DNA from: Antilocapra americana
Lineage: Eukaryota; Chordata; Mammalia; Artiodactyla; Antilocapridae
Direction: 5' to 3'
Assembly (NCBI GenBank): GCA_007570785.1
Contig: ML664173.1
Location: 15,070,658-15,134,657, forward strand
Length of the DNA: 64,000 nucleotides
In this document: positions 27,790 through 40,463 of the stretch, in pieces
Position numbering within the stretch: the first letter of the stretch is position 1
Layout of the letters: each line of letters begins with the position of its first letter
Translations under genes and position numbers: made by a program
Notes under the pieces: model-generated
Seen by the model: only the letters and a program-made list of their open reading frames with translations
Databases searched by the model: none
What the model was told of the DNA's origin: nothing

Positions 27790-28817
27790 AAGCGATAGGA
27801 ACACCAGACCATCTGACCTGTCTCTTGAGAAACCTGCATGCAGGTCAGGAAGCAACAGTTAGAACTGGATATGGAACAACAGACTGGTTCCAAATAGGAA
27901 AAGGAGTATGTCAAGGCTGTATATTGTCACCCTGCTTATTTAACTCATATGCAGAGTACACCATGAGAAATGCTGGGCTGGAAGAAGCACAAGCTGGAAT
28001 CAATATTGCTGGGAGAAATATCAATAACCTCAGATATGCAGATGACACCACCCTTATGGCAGAAAGTCAAGAGGAACTAAAAAGCCTCTTGATGAAAGTG
28101 AAAGAGGACAGTGAAAAAGTTGGCTTAAAGCTCAGCATTCAGAAAACTAAGATCATGGCATCTGGTCCCATCACTTCATGGGGAATGGATGGGGAAACAG
28201 TGGAAACAGTGGCTGACTTTGTTTTTTTGGGCTCCAAAATCACTGCAGATGATGATTGCAGCCATGAAATTAAAAGATGCTTGCTACTTGGAAGGAAAGT
28301 TATGACCAACCCAGATAGCATATTAAAAAGCAGAGACATTACTTTGCCAACAAAGGTCTGTCTAGCTAAGGCTATGGTTTTTCCAGCAGTCATGTATGGA
28401 TGTGAGAGTTGGACAGTGAAGAAAGCTGAGCGCCGAAGAATTGATGCTTCTGAAGTGTGGTGCTGGAGAAGACTCTTGAGAGTCCCTTGGACTGCAAGGA
28501 GATCCAACCAGTCCATCCTAAATGAGATCAGTCCTGGGTGTTCATTGGAAGGACTGATGTTGAAGCTGAAACTCCAATACTTTGGCCACCTCATGTGAAG
28601 AGTTGACTCATTGGAGAAGACCCTAATGCTGGGAAGGATTGGGGGCAGGAGGAAAAGGGGATGACAGAGGATGAGACGGCTGGATGGCATCACCAACTCG
28701 ATGGACATGGGTTTGGGTAGACTCTGGGAGTTGGTGATGGACACGGAGGCCTGGCGTGCTGCGATTCATGGGGTCACAAAGAGTCGGACACGACTGAGCG
28801 ACTGAACTGAACTGAAT
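27790..28817 (+). mobile_element. BovB LINE (RTE), 5'-truncated, RT C-terminal part
   Basis: BovB is an RTE-clade non-LTR retrotransposon, widespread in ruminants and thought to have come by horizontal transfer from squamates (established knowledge). This copy keeps an open frame of 257 codons (27825-28598) with the catalytic motif YADD (in NLRYADDTTLM) and the C-terminal segment CESWTVKKAERRRIDASEVW. The frame stops at TGA in CTCATGTGAAGAG, where a CGA arginine codon is usual, a CpG-type mutation. Further codons follow to the element's 3' end gagtcggacacgactgagcg. It is truncated at the 5' end and so cannot be autonomous. Confidence 0.93.
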
Positions 28818-31784
28818 CTCTATAAAGTGAAGCCACTGAATACATGTATATGTATACACTTTATTTTTGCCATTTTGCCACTTTCCCCAAATTCTGAGAT
28901 TACAATAGATTGAAAACAAAAAGAGCTATTAAAAGAAAACAGAAAGATTTTTTAAACTTCATTCATTCAGTACTTCTAAGTACCCAACACATGTCAAGCA
29001 GTTCTCGAGTGTGTGGAATGCAGATAGTCTTTACCTTCACAGAGATTAGCCCAGCAGAAAGTCAGACACTAAGCAAGAAATTCAACATTCACAAAGAGGA
29101 AGGGAGGGAGCCACAGGAATGCCACAGAAAATGACCAGACCTCACTGGAGACAGAACCCTGCGGGAACAAATGAATGCAGAAAATGCTCGTTTTCAGAAC
29201 AGGGATGATCTAGCTAAATGCAACTTCTGCCATCTAACACTTTTAACAAACCTTCCTTTGTGGACTGGCCTTATCAGAAGTTGCTGCTTCTATTGGTGCT
29301 TCACTTTAATCATATTCTCGAAATCTTAAATATCTAAAATTTGTCTTTTATGCTGGCGTATCTCCTTGATTTGTTATATTTCAGAACAAGGACTGATTTC
29401 TTTCATAGGTTCCAAAAACTGCGCATCAGAAGCAGAGGCAGGCAAAAGCTAAGCAGTCTGTCAGGACAAAATATACCAGAAGGGGGGCCTGCAATTCTTT
29501 CCAGTGCCGTCTAGCTCCTAGCGTGGCAGCATGCTTGGTCTACTGGAAAAAGCACTGAATCAGGAGTAGGAAGATCTGAGTTCTAGTTATCCAGTCTCAT
29601 CTTTAAAATGTGGGGTTTAAGTCTAATTTGAATTATGAGATCTCTCATAATCCTATTATTAGGATTCTATAAGTTTACTATAGAAACTATGAAATCCAGT
29701 CATCCGTAGGTAATTGGCTGACATCAAAATTTTGCTCATTCCTTTGAATTATTTCTGTCTCTCTTACATCTAAAGATAGCCAGAGGACACAATTCTGGCC
29801 CATGAGAAGTAACCAGGAATCTGCTGGGGTGTGGGGTAAGGTTTCTGCCTTTCTGATATTGGCTCCACCCTGTCTTCCTTGCTGTTTCCTTCTTCCTGTT
29901 TAGAAAGTTGTCCACTGGGGGGACGTGGCTGCAGTTGGCAAGAGTTTGGGTTAGGATCTTCGGGGTCACAGACCTCCAACTGTACCGCACACCATTACTC
30001 TAGTAGCAGTGGCACCAGGAATCTAGCAAGATCTGGTCATATATGCCAAGCCTCACATTCTAATTACTGGGAACAGTCTGGCAATATCCAGGCTTTCACA
30101 TCTCTTGAGGCAGTGTCTGGTCTGTGGGCTTGGTGTCTACAAAGACGCATTTCCGGTTTTCCCTTGGAAGAACAGAAAGCTACAAATTCATGAGATTCGC
30201 CTTGGCTGGTATCTCTAGCATCTTCAGGCAGCCCTCATGTTCCTTACCAGTTCTCTTCCAAAGTCCTTGGCAGGCTATTCACATGCCTTTCTGCCCCTCA
30301 AACACTCAAACCCATCCCTAGGCCCCGCATTCCTGGTATGCGACCTCATCGCCCTCCTCACCAAGAAGGCTGGTACTTTGTAACATAAACCCACTCACCT
30401 GCTTTCCTCCCATCGAAGAGTGCTATCTGGGTGACCACTTAGCTTCCTTCCTTCCATCTTTTAGGGGAGAGACTCACCCTTCTACTCGCTCTCTTGATCA
30501 AACTCTCTCCCTTGATCAAACTCTCTCCTGCCTCGTCTGGGACCTCAGTCCTTTGCTTGTATCTTCAACCTCTCTCTCCCCTCTGATTTCTCTGTGGTTC
30601 TTCCTCTCTCTCTTTTTCTTGTCCATGGTAATCATATCCACCTCCACATCTACCACTTCAAGAATCTATATCCCTGGCCAAAATTCAAAACTGCCTTTAC
30701 GACTGCCTGCAAAACATCACCACATGGAAGCTGGCAGGCACCTCAAATCCACGCCAGGTCCAAAATGTGACACTCCTCTTGCCCTTCTAGAATGTAGATC
30801 CAATAACAATTTGAAGGATACGCTGCAGCAGCAATTCTACTGAAAAACAGGTCAGGCTTGAACAGACGGGGGCACTCTAAGCCTATCCAGCCTTCTGAAT
30901 AAGCATCCAGCCCTCAACCAGCCTCCAAAGGGTGGGGAAGAGCCACAGAATAGGAGCTAGTGGAGAGGAAAAAGGGAATTTTCAACTTTTTGAAAACAGC
31001 AGGAGGTATTCATAATCATGAACACTTTTACATTGCTGATATGGTAGCTGAGGCATTTTATACTATCATGTTGGCTTACTACATATTTTTTTTTTTACTT
31101 TTTTGATGTAACGATGCATCTCAACATAACTTGAAATAGGAAATACTATTGCACATGTGTTACGTACCTATCAGGCCCCATTCCAAGGGCTTTCCATGTA
31201 TTAAGCTACTTAAACGTTCCAGCACTATAATATTCATACAGGTAACCGTCCCACTGAACACAGGAGAAAGGTAACAGGAGGTTTTGGTACCGTGGCTAAA
31301 ACCCCCTAACAGAAACTCCTCACTACGAATGCTCAGCTCTGAGTACACCGTCGCTCTGAAGTTAACTTGATTCATCTACTGAATTCTCTCTTCTGACCCA
31401 TTCCAGAGCCTGCTGTGGACCATCACTGAGCCACTGGTCCCAGCGCGGGCAGCAAGTGCCCTCAGAGGAACGGCCTCTCCGAGGTGAAGTAGGAGACCGG
31501 TGACCACCCCTGACGCGAGTCCCAGAGGATGGACACCCCACTGCGTGACCAGACCAGACTGCAAAGTCAAAGCCAGGAAGCCTAGAGCAAACCTTCTCTT
31601 CCCCTTTCCGTGCTTCCTCATGATAGAGGAATAGTCTCTCTCTTGGACTTACTGAGAAGGAAACTATCCATCTATCCTCTCTGCGTCGAATCTGATCTCC
31701 CTCACAGAAGCGGCTTCTCTCGAGGGAGGTAATGAGACAGTCATCGTGTGCACACGCCCAGTGTCTTTAGCCACAAGGCACAGC

Positions 31785-31955
31785 GGTGAGGAGCTTGGCT
31801 CTTCTAAAACCAGCTGCATAACTTACGGAAAGTTACTTAACCTCTCTGTACCTTGGTCTTCTCACCTATAAACCTGGGAATAGTAACAGTTCCTACCTCA
31901 GAGTAAGGCACCACTTAGAAGAGGGCTTAACAGAAAGAAAATATTCATCAGCTAT
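31785..31955 (+). repeat. MIR SINE fragment
   Basis: Shows cataacttacggaaagttac, then ttaacctctctgtaccttgg, then ctcacctataaacctgggaa: the MIR landmark order. Confidence 0.75.
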
Positions 31956-31974
31956 TATTACTGCTTCTGTTTCA

Positions 31975-32190
31975 GTTCAGTTCAGTCGCTCAGTCGTGTC
32001 CGACTCTTTGAGACCCCATGGAGAGCAGCAGGCCAGGCCTCCCTGTCCATCACCAACTCCCAGAGTTTACTCAAACTCACATCCATTGAGTCAGTGATGC
32101 CATCCAACAATCTCATCCTCTGTCGTCCCTTTCTCCTCTTGCCTTCAATCTCTCCCAGCACAGGGTCTTTTCCAGTGAGTCAGTTCTTCA
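31975..32190 (-). repeat. Bov-A / BovB 3'-end fragment (reverse)
   Basis: It is the reverse complement of the BovB 3' end seen at 28600-28815: gttcagtcgctcagtcgtgt, tccctgtccatcaccaactc, gatgccatccaacaatctca and ctctcccagcacagggtctt. It is either a short BovB copy or a Bov-A monomer. Confidence 0.88.
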
Positions 32191-32732
32191 CTTCTAGACT
32201 CTCCCAAAAGACCTGCCTCATTCCTTCTCTGTACTTATGCCTCTTTTGTGCACTAAGTCTACAGCGACAGGCTCTGCCCACCAAGGAGCAAAACCTGAAA
32301 TAGCCTGTCTCCTCTGACTGGACATAAGGAGGTCTAAGTTCACTTTAAGGCAAAAGAAACAATAACACCTGGATGCAGGCCACACATTCCTATCCAGCTT
32401 AACCAACAATACAGCGGGCATCCACACTGCTATTTCACTCCCATGAATATATTTCAATTAGTCTAAACTCCAAGGAAACAGGGCAACTAACTGGTACCTC
32501 TAAACCCTAACACTAAAAGATGCGTGATACTTGTACCCCCAAAGAACACGTCCAAAAGTTAAGGTGACAAACATTCCTTAAATGACAAGAGGAAGAGAGA
32601 TACTAAACAGGGTGCATCTGTAGTTCATATGCAGAAGTATATCCATCCTTACATGGGCACTAACTCATCAATGAAAAAGGACTTTTTGTATTAGACAGGA
32701 GCACATTTATATGACACCCCAATGTGTCCTTA

Positions 32733-33137
<405 letters not shown>

Positions 33138-33529
33138 TCAGTAAACTATGACTCAGAGGTTTTCCTATGTTTAAGGAAAAGGAACACATGCTAAAGAGTT
33201 CATAGTTCATGAGCAGCTACTGAGGAGAGTCTTATACCCCAAATCTATCACTTTGTCAAGGAAATGATCACCTTAAAACCAGGGTAATGAATGCTACCAA
33301 TCAGGGACTGGAGTCTGGCAAACTACAAAGGCACTTCAGTTAGCCATGACCGCATTCATGAGTCTCTGGTTTGTTGCACTACTTAAAGACCATCCAAGAA
33401 TCTTTGCTGAAACCATTGAAAGCACATTCCATCTGTTGCTCAGTTCAAAATTTTCACTTTGATTTCTTAAAATCAAAGGTTTCTTTGCCAGATCTAGGTA
33501 TCACCAACACTTCTTACTCACTGTCTTCC

Positions 33530-33740
33530 TCGGACCTAGAACAGATGTCCTCAAATTTTAATGTGCATAAGAATTCACCCATAAAGTTTCTTTAAAATGA
33601 ATGTTCCAGGATCACATCTCTCAAAATTGGGGGATGAAGTCTAGGATTCTGCATTTAAACATGCACCCCAGGTGGTTTTGGTACAGATGGTCCAGAAAAC
33701 ACACTGTTAACACTGATTTGGTCTAAATCAGTGATTTCTG
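33530..33740 (+). repeat. MER5-like DNA transposon relic
   Basis: Phrases tcctcaaattttaatgtgca, taagaattcaccc and ccccaggtggttttggta follow the MER5/hAT non-autonomous pattern (cagtggttctcaa...gcatcagaatcacc...caggtgatgctga). Confidence 0.5.
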
Positions 33741-34689
33741 AACTTGACTGAGATATAGATCACTCATTGCTTTCAAAATATAGAACTTTCTAGGGATATA
33801 CTTACCTAGAAAGATTAAACACCTGAAAGGTGCTTTGTAAATATACACCTTCTCTGGAAATGGTGATTCCTTGAACCTGCAGTTAAGACCTGTGACTAAC
33901 ACACTCCAGTGACGCCTGTCACTAAGGAATCAGAAACACTGAACCAGAGGATAAGAACAACAGCATATTCCCCCGCAGCCACCCGGTGTCAGCGGTCCCC
34001 AAGCATTTCTGCTCGCTCCTCCTGATACCAAGGTTGGGAGACCACGTATCTCTTTAGTTGACATGTAAGATTTTTCATCATAAACTTAAATTGTTCCAAA
34101 GGATCTAATGAATGGCAAATAGAGTTTTAAAACAAAACTATAACAGTATCCTTTTAAATATATTCAAGGGAACCTCAATAACAACAGGATTCATGCGTCA
34201 CTGTGCATTTTCAAAGTATTATAAAGAAAAGGCTCTTTCCATCAGTAAATATTTCACTCTTTAAAATACTATTTTTTTTACTGAAATTAACATATAAACA
34301 GGAAAATAAATATGTCACAAATGCAGAGCATGATAAATTTCAGTCTACCTGTGTGACCACCACTGAGCATAGAACATTGCCAGCACCCCAAAAGCCACCC
34401 TCATATTCCCACCCAGACATGATTCCCACCTTTCATCCTTGTGTTTACTTCTTCCATTACATTTTCCACAAACAGCTTAGCCTAACATAACAGATTCAAT
34501 GCTTATGTCTTTTACATTATATTATACTTTTTCTATAAGGAAAATGTGCATACAAATTATATTTAATACTTTTTAATTTCCTGTGATCATAAGGCTGTGT
34601 CTGTTATACATATATTGACCTATCATTACAGGAACATAGTACACAATTCATCAAAATACCAAAAAGATGATAGCTTTTGATTATAATAT

Positions 34690-34855
34690 ATATCATACTA
34701 AAATCAATTTCTTCATTTTGATAATTACACTATGGTTATAACTGATGTTAACAGAAAGAAAACTGGGTAAAGAAAACAAAGGAACTCTGTATTATTTCTG
34801 CAGCTTTTCTAAAAGTTAGAAAAAAATCTAGAATAAAAAATTACACTAAAAGAGT
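34690..34855 (+). repeat. Old L1 3' end
   Basis: Contains cattttgataattacactat, ggttataactgatgttaac, gaaaactgggtaaagaaaac and ggaactctgtattatttctg, the usual last 150 bp of L1M-type elements. Confidence 0.7.
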
Positions 34856-35669
34856 GCACAATAATACTGGAAACATTTTAAGCGTTTGCATTCCTCTTGT
34901 ACACTGGAGTCAGCTGAGCTCCTCCAATTCAAAGAGGAGTCAAAAAAACATTGGCTAGAATTTATGAATACTGAGTTCAAATTGAGATGGAATGCCTATA
35001 CACCTACAGTCTATTTCGAAAGCTACTGAAATAAATAATATATTACTAACAGGCCTTAGGAATGCAGTCTCTACTGTGGGCTATTTTAAGACTGTTTAAA
35101 TATTTCTTTAAAATAGGTACATCTGATTTACTTCAAGTACCCCATCACCCATTTAGAAAACCAGTCACATCTTCCAGACACTGAGGAAGAAACTAAGGTT
35201 TAAACTATTTTCTGCCCATGAAGCTCAAACATAAAATAAAACTGGAACCTGTTGAAAAAATTTAAAATACACATTTATCTAAGATGATGAAGAAATTATT
35301 TAACACTGGAGACAGCATAAGCTGGGTATTTATACACATTAGCAGAATATGAGACAGTAGAACTGAATGATCAAGAAGAAAACTTCACTTCATAAAAATG
35401 AGGAGTAAAATACATGCAGTGATTGAAAAGAAAGCTTCTTGAGTGAGTAACTGGGGCATAAGTTCTGGAAATAAAACATAACCACTGAGCAATTAACAAA
35501 ATGTTTATTAGATCTGCATCTCTTCATTAGACAGATGAGATTACCTGCCCTCTTCTCCAATAGGCCATATATCTGTCATCGAATATTACTCACTGCTAGA
35601 ATAAAGCAGGGGTTTTAGCATCAACTCTATTCCTGTTTTCTTTTTCACAGATGTAAACATTGAGAAACA

Positions 35670-35910
35670 TAATGGCTAACACTTATATACAGTGTTTACT
35701 ATGTGGCAGCACGTGATGTTCTAAGCACTTTAGATCTTGATACATAAAATCCTCACTATAGTCCTACGAAGTGTGTGTTATTAGTACTTTCTTTTTACAA
35801 ATGAGGAAGCTGAAGCTGAGAAAGCTCACTTGCCCAAGATCAGTCAGCAGAGCTGAGATCTGGGCCCAGGTAAGCTGGCTACAGAGCTCCTGCTTCTAGC
35901 TACTAAGCAG
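35670..35910 (+). repeat. MIR-type SINE fragment
   Basis: Order seen: atggctaacacttatataca, ttctaagcactttagatctt, aaatcctcactatagtccta, caaatgaggaagctgaagct and ttgcccaagatcagtcag. Well-preserved MIR layout. Confidence 0.8.
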
Positions 35911-36573
35911 GATTGCCTCTTGAGGCTGACATTAACCAATGAGACTGTAAGAAGTTTAATACAGCAATGACCCTCAATTCTTTGAACTACTTACTAATTA
36001 TAAGTCAAAAGCCATAAGATGACCTATCATTAAAGTTTATATTTAATGATTTGTCAGCTGACAACTTAATCATGCCCTTCTTTAACTCTGTTAAAAAGCA
36101 AAGAAATGGAAATCACTAACAGGCTAAAAGATTCATTATACTATCACCTGGAGTAAACATCAATTTTTTTCATTCCATGTTTGGAACCCTGGAAATTTTT
36201 ACATCTCCGTATAACATAACTATTAAGAATCTAAGTGGGCTATTCTTTTATAAAGGGGAAAAATAGTAACTGAAAAAGAAGTGAGAGAGGAGAATCTAAC
36301 CACACTGAGGGGCTCACAAGCAGCCTGATTTGAGGAAAGAGAATCTATGGGATTTGCAATCCAGAGTAGTGTATTTTAAAACCATCCATCCTAAAGAGCC
36401 CTCGCAAAGTCTTCAGCTGCGTCCAGGAAGGTGAACACCTCAGTCTGATTTGTAGATGGCTGCCCTATATCACAGACTTCCTTTTTTTTTCTAAAGATGT
36501 TAATTATCTCTGCTGGCTACATGCCTCAATGTCAAGTCTGTTTAAATGGAGCAAAGCAGCTGCAAGAGCATTA

Positions 36574-36681
<108 letters not shown>

Positions 36682-38867
36682 CTAAGGGCAGATAAAAAGA
36701 CAAGATAAGAAACACCAGAGACAGCCCCTGGAAGAAAAAGCCATAGAGATTATTCACCCACAGAGCACCCATGGGGGTGGGCCCATTAGGATCTGAGCCT
36801 AGTAAGACAAAAAAGCTGAGTGTAATAACAGGGGATAAGCAAGTTTAAAGAACTGTGACAGCTGGGCAAGTACTACCTGCAAAGAGTAGAATTAACTCTT
36901 TTATAGAAGTCTATGATACCTCTTAATATTCTTGCATATCAAAGTGAGAGATGAGGACTCCCTTATCAGACTGTCCTTGCAGATGCTGAGTATAAAGTGG
37001 TAGCAGATCTAAAACCTTATACCAACTCACAATTCATTCATTCACTAGAATTCATCTGTTCATTCATTCAACAATTACGTACCCTCTGCCTCTGATATAG
37101 CAGGTACCACTTAAAGCCCTGGATATAAAAGATCAACAAAGACAGGATATAAACTGGTATCAGAACTTCCTCAAAATGTATTCTTCATATCTCAACCAAA
37201 GATAACAAGTGAGCAACTAAACTTTTATCAACTGTCTCAAAATATCTACAATGGAAGTCTGTCCAGCATTTTTACCTGTCCCTATTGATACCAATAGGGA
37301 CATGGAACAATAGACTGGTTCCAAATAGGAAAAGGAGTATGTCTAGGCTGTATATTGTTTCCCTGCTTATTTAACTTATATGCAGAGTACATCATGAGAA
37401 ACGCTGGGCTGGAAGAAGCGCAAGCTGGAATCAAGATTGCTGAGAGAAATATCAGTAACTTCAGATATACAGCCGACACCACCCTTATGACAGAAAGTGA
37501 AGAGGAACTAAAAAGCCTCTTGTTGGCTTAAGGCTCAACATTAAGAAAACCAAGATCATGGCATCTGGTCCCATCACTTCATGGCAAATAGATGGGGCTC
37601 CAAAATCACTGCAGATGGTGATTGCAGCCATGAAATTAAAAGACGCTTACTCCTTTGAAGGAAAGTTATGGCCAACCTAGACAGCATATTAAAAAGCAGA
37701 GACATTACTTTGCCAACAAAGGTCTGTCTAGTCAAGGCTATGGTTTTTCCAGTAGTCATGTATGGATGTGAGAGTTGAATGGTGAAGAAAGCTGAGTGCC
37801 AAAGAATTGATGCTTCTGAACTGTGGTGTTGGAGAAGACTCTTGAGAGTCCCTTGGACTGCAAGGAGATCCAACAAGTCCATCCTAAAGGAGATCAGTCC
37901 TGGGTGTTCACTGGAAGGACTGATGTTGAAGCTGAAGCTCCAATACTTTGGCCACCTCATGGGAAGAGTTGACTCATTGGAAAAGACCCTGATGCTGGGA
38001 AGGATTGGGGGCAGGAGGAGAAGGGGACGACAAAGGATGAGATAGCTGGATGGCATCACCGACTCGATGGACATGGGTTTGGGTGGACTCCAGGAGTTGG
38101 TGATGGACAGGGAGGCCTGGTGTGCTGCGGTTCATGGGGTTGAAAAGAGTCGGACACGACTGAGGGACTGAACTGATACTGATACTGATCGATACCAACA
38201 TCCCCATTTCCCCAATTTCCTTTGGGAAGAACATACTCCTAAGGTTTTAAAGGATCCGCCCTCCTTTCCCCCAAGGAGTGAACCCTTGACTCAAGCTAGG
38301 CCAGTCATTCCATCTCCAGAATACACTTCTTGAGTGGAGAAAGGCACAAGGACAATGAATATAGTCGATTCATTCGCAGCAGCAAAGGTAGTCCTGAAGA
38401 CTTCTGCTGCCAGATCCTGGGGCTACTGCAGTCTCTCTTCCTCCAAAGGCCTGCTTTTGCAGCTCATCCTCTGTTTCTGCTAGCCATTCTATGCACATCT
38501 TTATCACACATTTCTTTTCCTTTTTGGTTTAAGTTAAGCGGAGTCTTTTTCTGTTGTTTGTAATCAAAGAGCTTTAACTGAGTATTAGACAATTCCTTAT
38601 GGGCGTCTCTGCCTTTAGCCCATGCCTAAAAATATAGCAAGGAAAAAAAAAAAATCTAAAAAAAAAAAAAAAATCCCAACTCTCGTGGAAATGTTTTCCG
38701 TGTATTTCACGGTAAAGCCACTCAGAAAGTCAATGCAAACTCTGCATCATCTCTAAGTAGGGGTTCCATGTACTTTATAGAGCTAGCCTTGTTAGATCAC
38801 AGTCAGTTAGGTAGCTAGGATTTTCAGCTTTTGAGCAAATCAGGTAAGGTAGTGAAAATGAGCTTAC
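36682..38867 (-). other. TTLL5 intron 4
   Basis: About 2.2 kb. Roughly 40 percent is a second BovB fragment (37295-38190). Around 38330-38560 is unassigned sequence and 38640-38675 is A-rich. No other gene is seen. Confidence 0.85.
37295..38190 (+). mobile_element. BovB LINE (RTE) fragment, degenerate
   Basis: It has the same 3' region as the copy at 27790, but is more decayed. Compared with that copy it lacks about 28 nt near 37521 and about 37 nt near 37595, both breaking the frame. The catalytic YADD is changed to YTAD by substitutions (tatacagccgac). Only a short 88-codon frame remains (37779-38045). Short direct repeats GATACCAA at 37287-37294 and 38191-38198 are probable target-site duplications, and the tail is a short gatact repeat. 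Confidence 0.92.
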
Positions 38868-38950
38868 TTCATGAAATCCATGGGCTGTCAGAATGCTGCG
38901 TACCAGGCGACTGTCTGTTCGTACAATCTTGTAAGACAAGTGATAACGTT
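38868..38950 (-). CDS. TTLL5: TTLL5 exon 4 (residues 61-88)
   Basis: It encodes (E)[18 protein letters not shown] then ILTAHGFHE, the N-terminal part of the TTL fold. The acceptor is TTTTCTCTAG; the donor is CATGAA followed by GTAAGCTC. Length 83 nt: two bases complete Glu61, and it ends on a codon border. Confidence 0.96.
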
Positions 38951-39360
38951 CTAGAGAAAAACAGAATTAAGTTCAATAACCAGAAAGTTAACTGTAGAGA
39001 AAGGAATAAAAAGATAAATAAATAAAAAAGATAAACCGTAATATGGTGGCTGCCGTAATTACACAAAATAACAGTATACTGCTATCCTTATGTTACTAAT
39101 AAGTGGTTGTTTTGGACCAAGGGGATCGTAACCAGAGAACCTGAGATTCATGGGGCTTCACCAAACATGGGGTGGGGGGGGAGAAATGACATCCTTGTTT
39201 TCACTAATTTCTAGCTTCAATTTAACAGCACCTTCAACCAGGAATGTAGGCAACAAAGCAGAATACTCTAGCAGTGCCTGTGACCCTGCCACCCACAGAT
39301 AGCAAGTATTCTAATATTCTTTTACAGCTGTTCAGTTATCTTAGAAAATCCCTTATTCTC

Positions 39361-39480
39361 AGGAGTTCGTTGGTGGCCTAGTGGTTAGGACTCCAGGTTT
39401 TCACTGCTGTGGCCTGGGATCGGTCCCTGGTCGGAGAAATGAGGTACTTGTAAGCAGCAAGCCACAGCCCCCCAAAAATC
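39361..39480 (+). repeat. CHR-type SINE, short
   Basis: Contains ttggtggcctagtggttagg, gggatcggtccctggtcgg and gccacagccccccaaaaa. Direct repeats CTTATTCTCAG at 39352-39362 and 39482-39492 mark the site. Confidence 0.85.
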
Positions 39481-39892
39481 ACTTATTCTCAGAGTATTTA
39501 AAAATTAACACAGGTAACAGACCTACCACTAAGTCATGTTATTTATTGCACTAATAAAAAGCATACGTATCATAAACTTGGTTTTGAAAAATATTCTGAG
39601 ACTATATTTAAATGCAATTTATTTCCTTTGTAGTCTTGTGTATCTTTAAAATACACCTAAAAAACGTTATTCTGAGAAGAGGCCCACAGGCTTCCCCACA
39701 CTGCCGACACCACTCACTAAACCAAAAAAGGCTAGGAAGCCGTGTTCTAGATAGCCCACGTGCAACAATTTCTGGTCACCGGCATATCTCAGACCAGGGA
39801 TATGACAAACTGGTGACATGAAGGCTGAAACCAACCTAGAGACTTGGCTTTTCACTCCTCATTGTGCTTTAAAAACAAAAAAAAAATGAGAA

Positions 39893-40245
39893 GGGTTTCC
39901 CTGATGGCTCAGGGATAAGGGATCTATCTGCCTGCGAGTGCAGAAGACACAGGTTCAACCCCTGATCCGGGGAGGGCCCACATGCCGCAGAGCCACTAAG
40001 CCCGCGCGCCACAACTAGGACGCCTGTACTCTAGAGCCCGGGAGCCACAACCACTGAGCCTCTCGTGCTGCGGCTACCGAAACCCTCATGGCCCAGAACT
40101 CATGCTCGGCAGCAAGCGTTCACTCCGATGAGAAGCCTGCACACCATCATTAGAGGGTAGCCTCCACTCACCCCAGCTAGAGAAAAGCCTATGCAGCAAG
40201 GAAGACCCAGTACAGCCAAAAATTTAAAAAAAAAAAATTTTTTTT
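39893..40245 (+). repeat. CHR-type SINE, full length
   Basis: Starts gggtttccctgatggctcag, with acaggttcaacccctgatcc and gcccgcgcgccacaactagg, ends cagtacagccaaaaatt plus A/T-rich tail. It keeps several CpGs, so it may be less decayed than the neighbouring copies. Confidence 0.85.
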
Positions 40246-40274
40246 AATGTGTTAAAATAAATAAATAAAATTGA

Positions 40275-40463
40275 GGGACTTTCCCGGTGATCCAGTGGCT
40301 AAGATTCCACACCACCAAGGCAGGAGACCTGGGTTTGATCCCTAGTCAGGGAGCTGGAACAGATCCCACGTGCTGCAACGGAGAGTACAGATTCCATGTG
40401 CCGCAACTCAGACCCCATGCAGCCAAATAAATGAATTTAAAATATTTTTTAAAAATTAAAAAG
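40275..40463 (+). repeat. CHR-2-type SINE
   Basis: Starts gggactttcccggtgatcca, with ggtttgatccctagtcaggg and ends catgcagccaaataaatgaa plus A-rich tail. Direct repeats AAAATTGA at 40267-40274 and 40464-40471. Confidence 0.88.

Noticed and set aside
28139..28744. 201-codon frame on minus over the BovB copy, and the similar frame at 37574-38074
   Set aside because: Antisense shadows of the BovB reverse transcriptase frame; both copies show the same shadow because the DNA is homologous.
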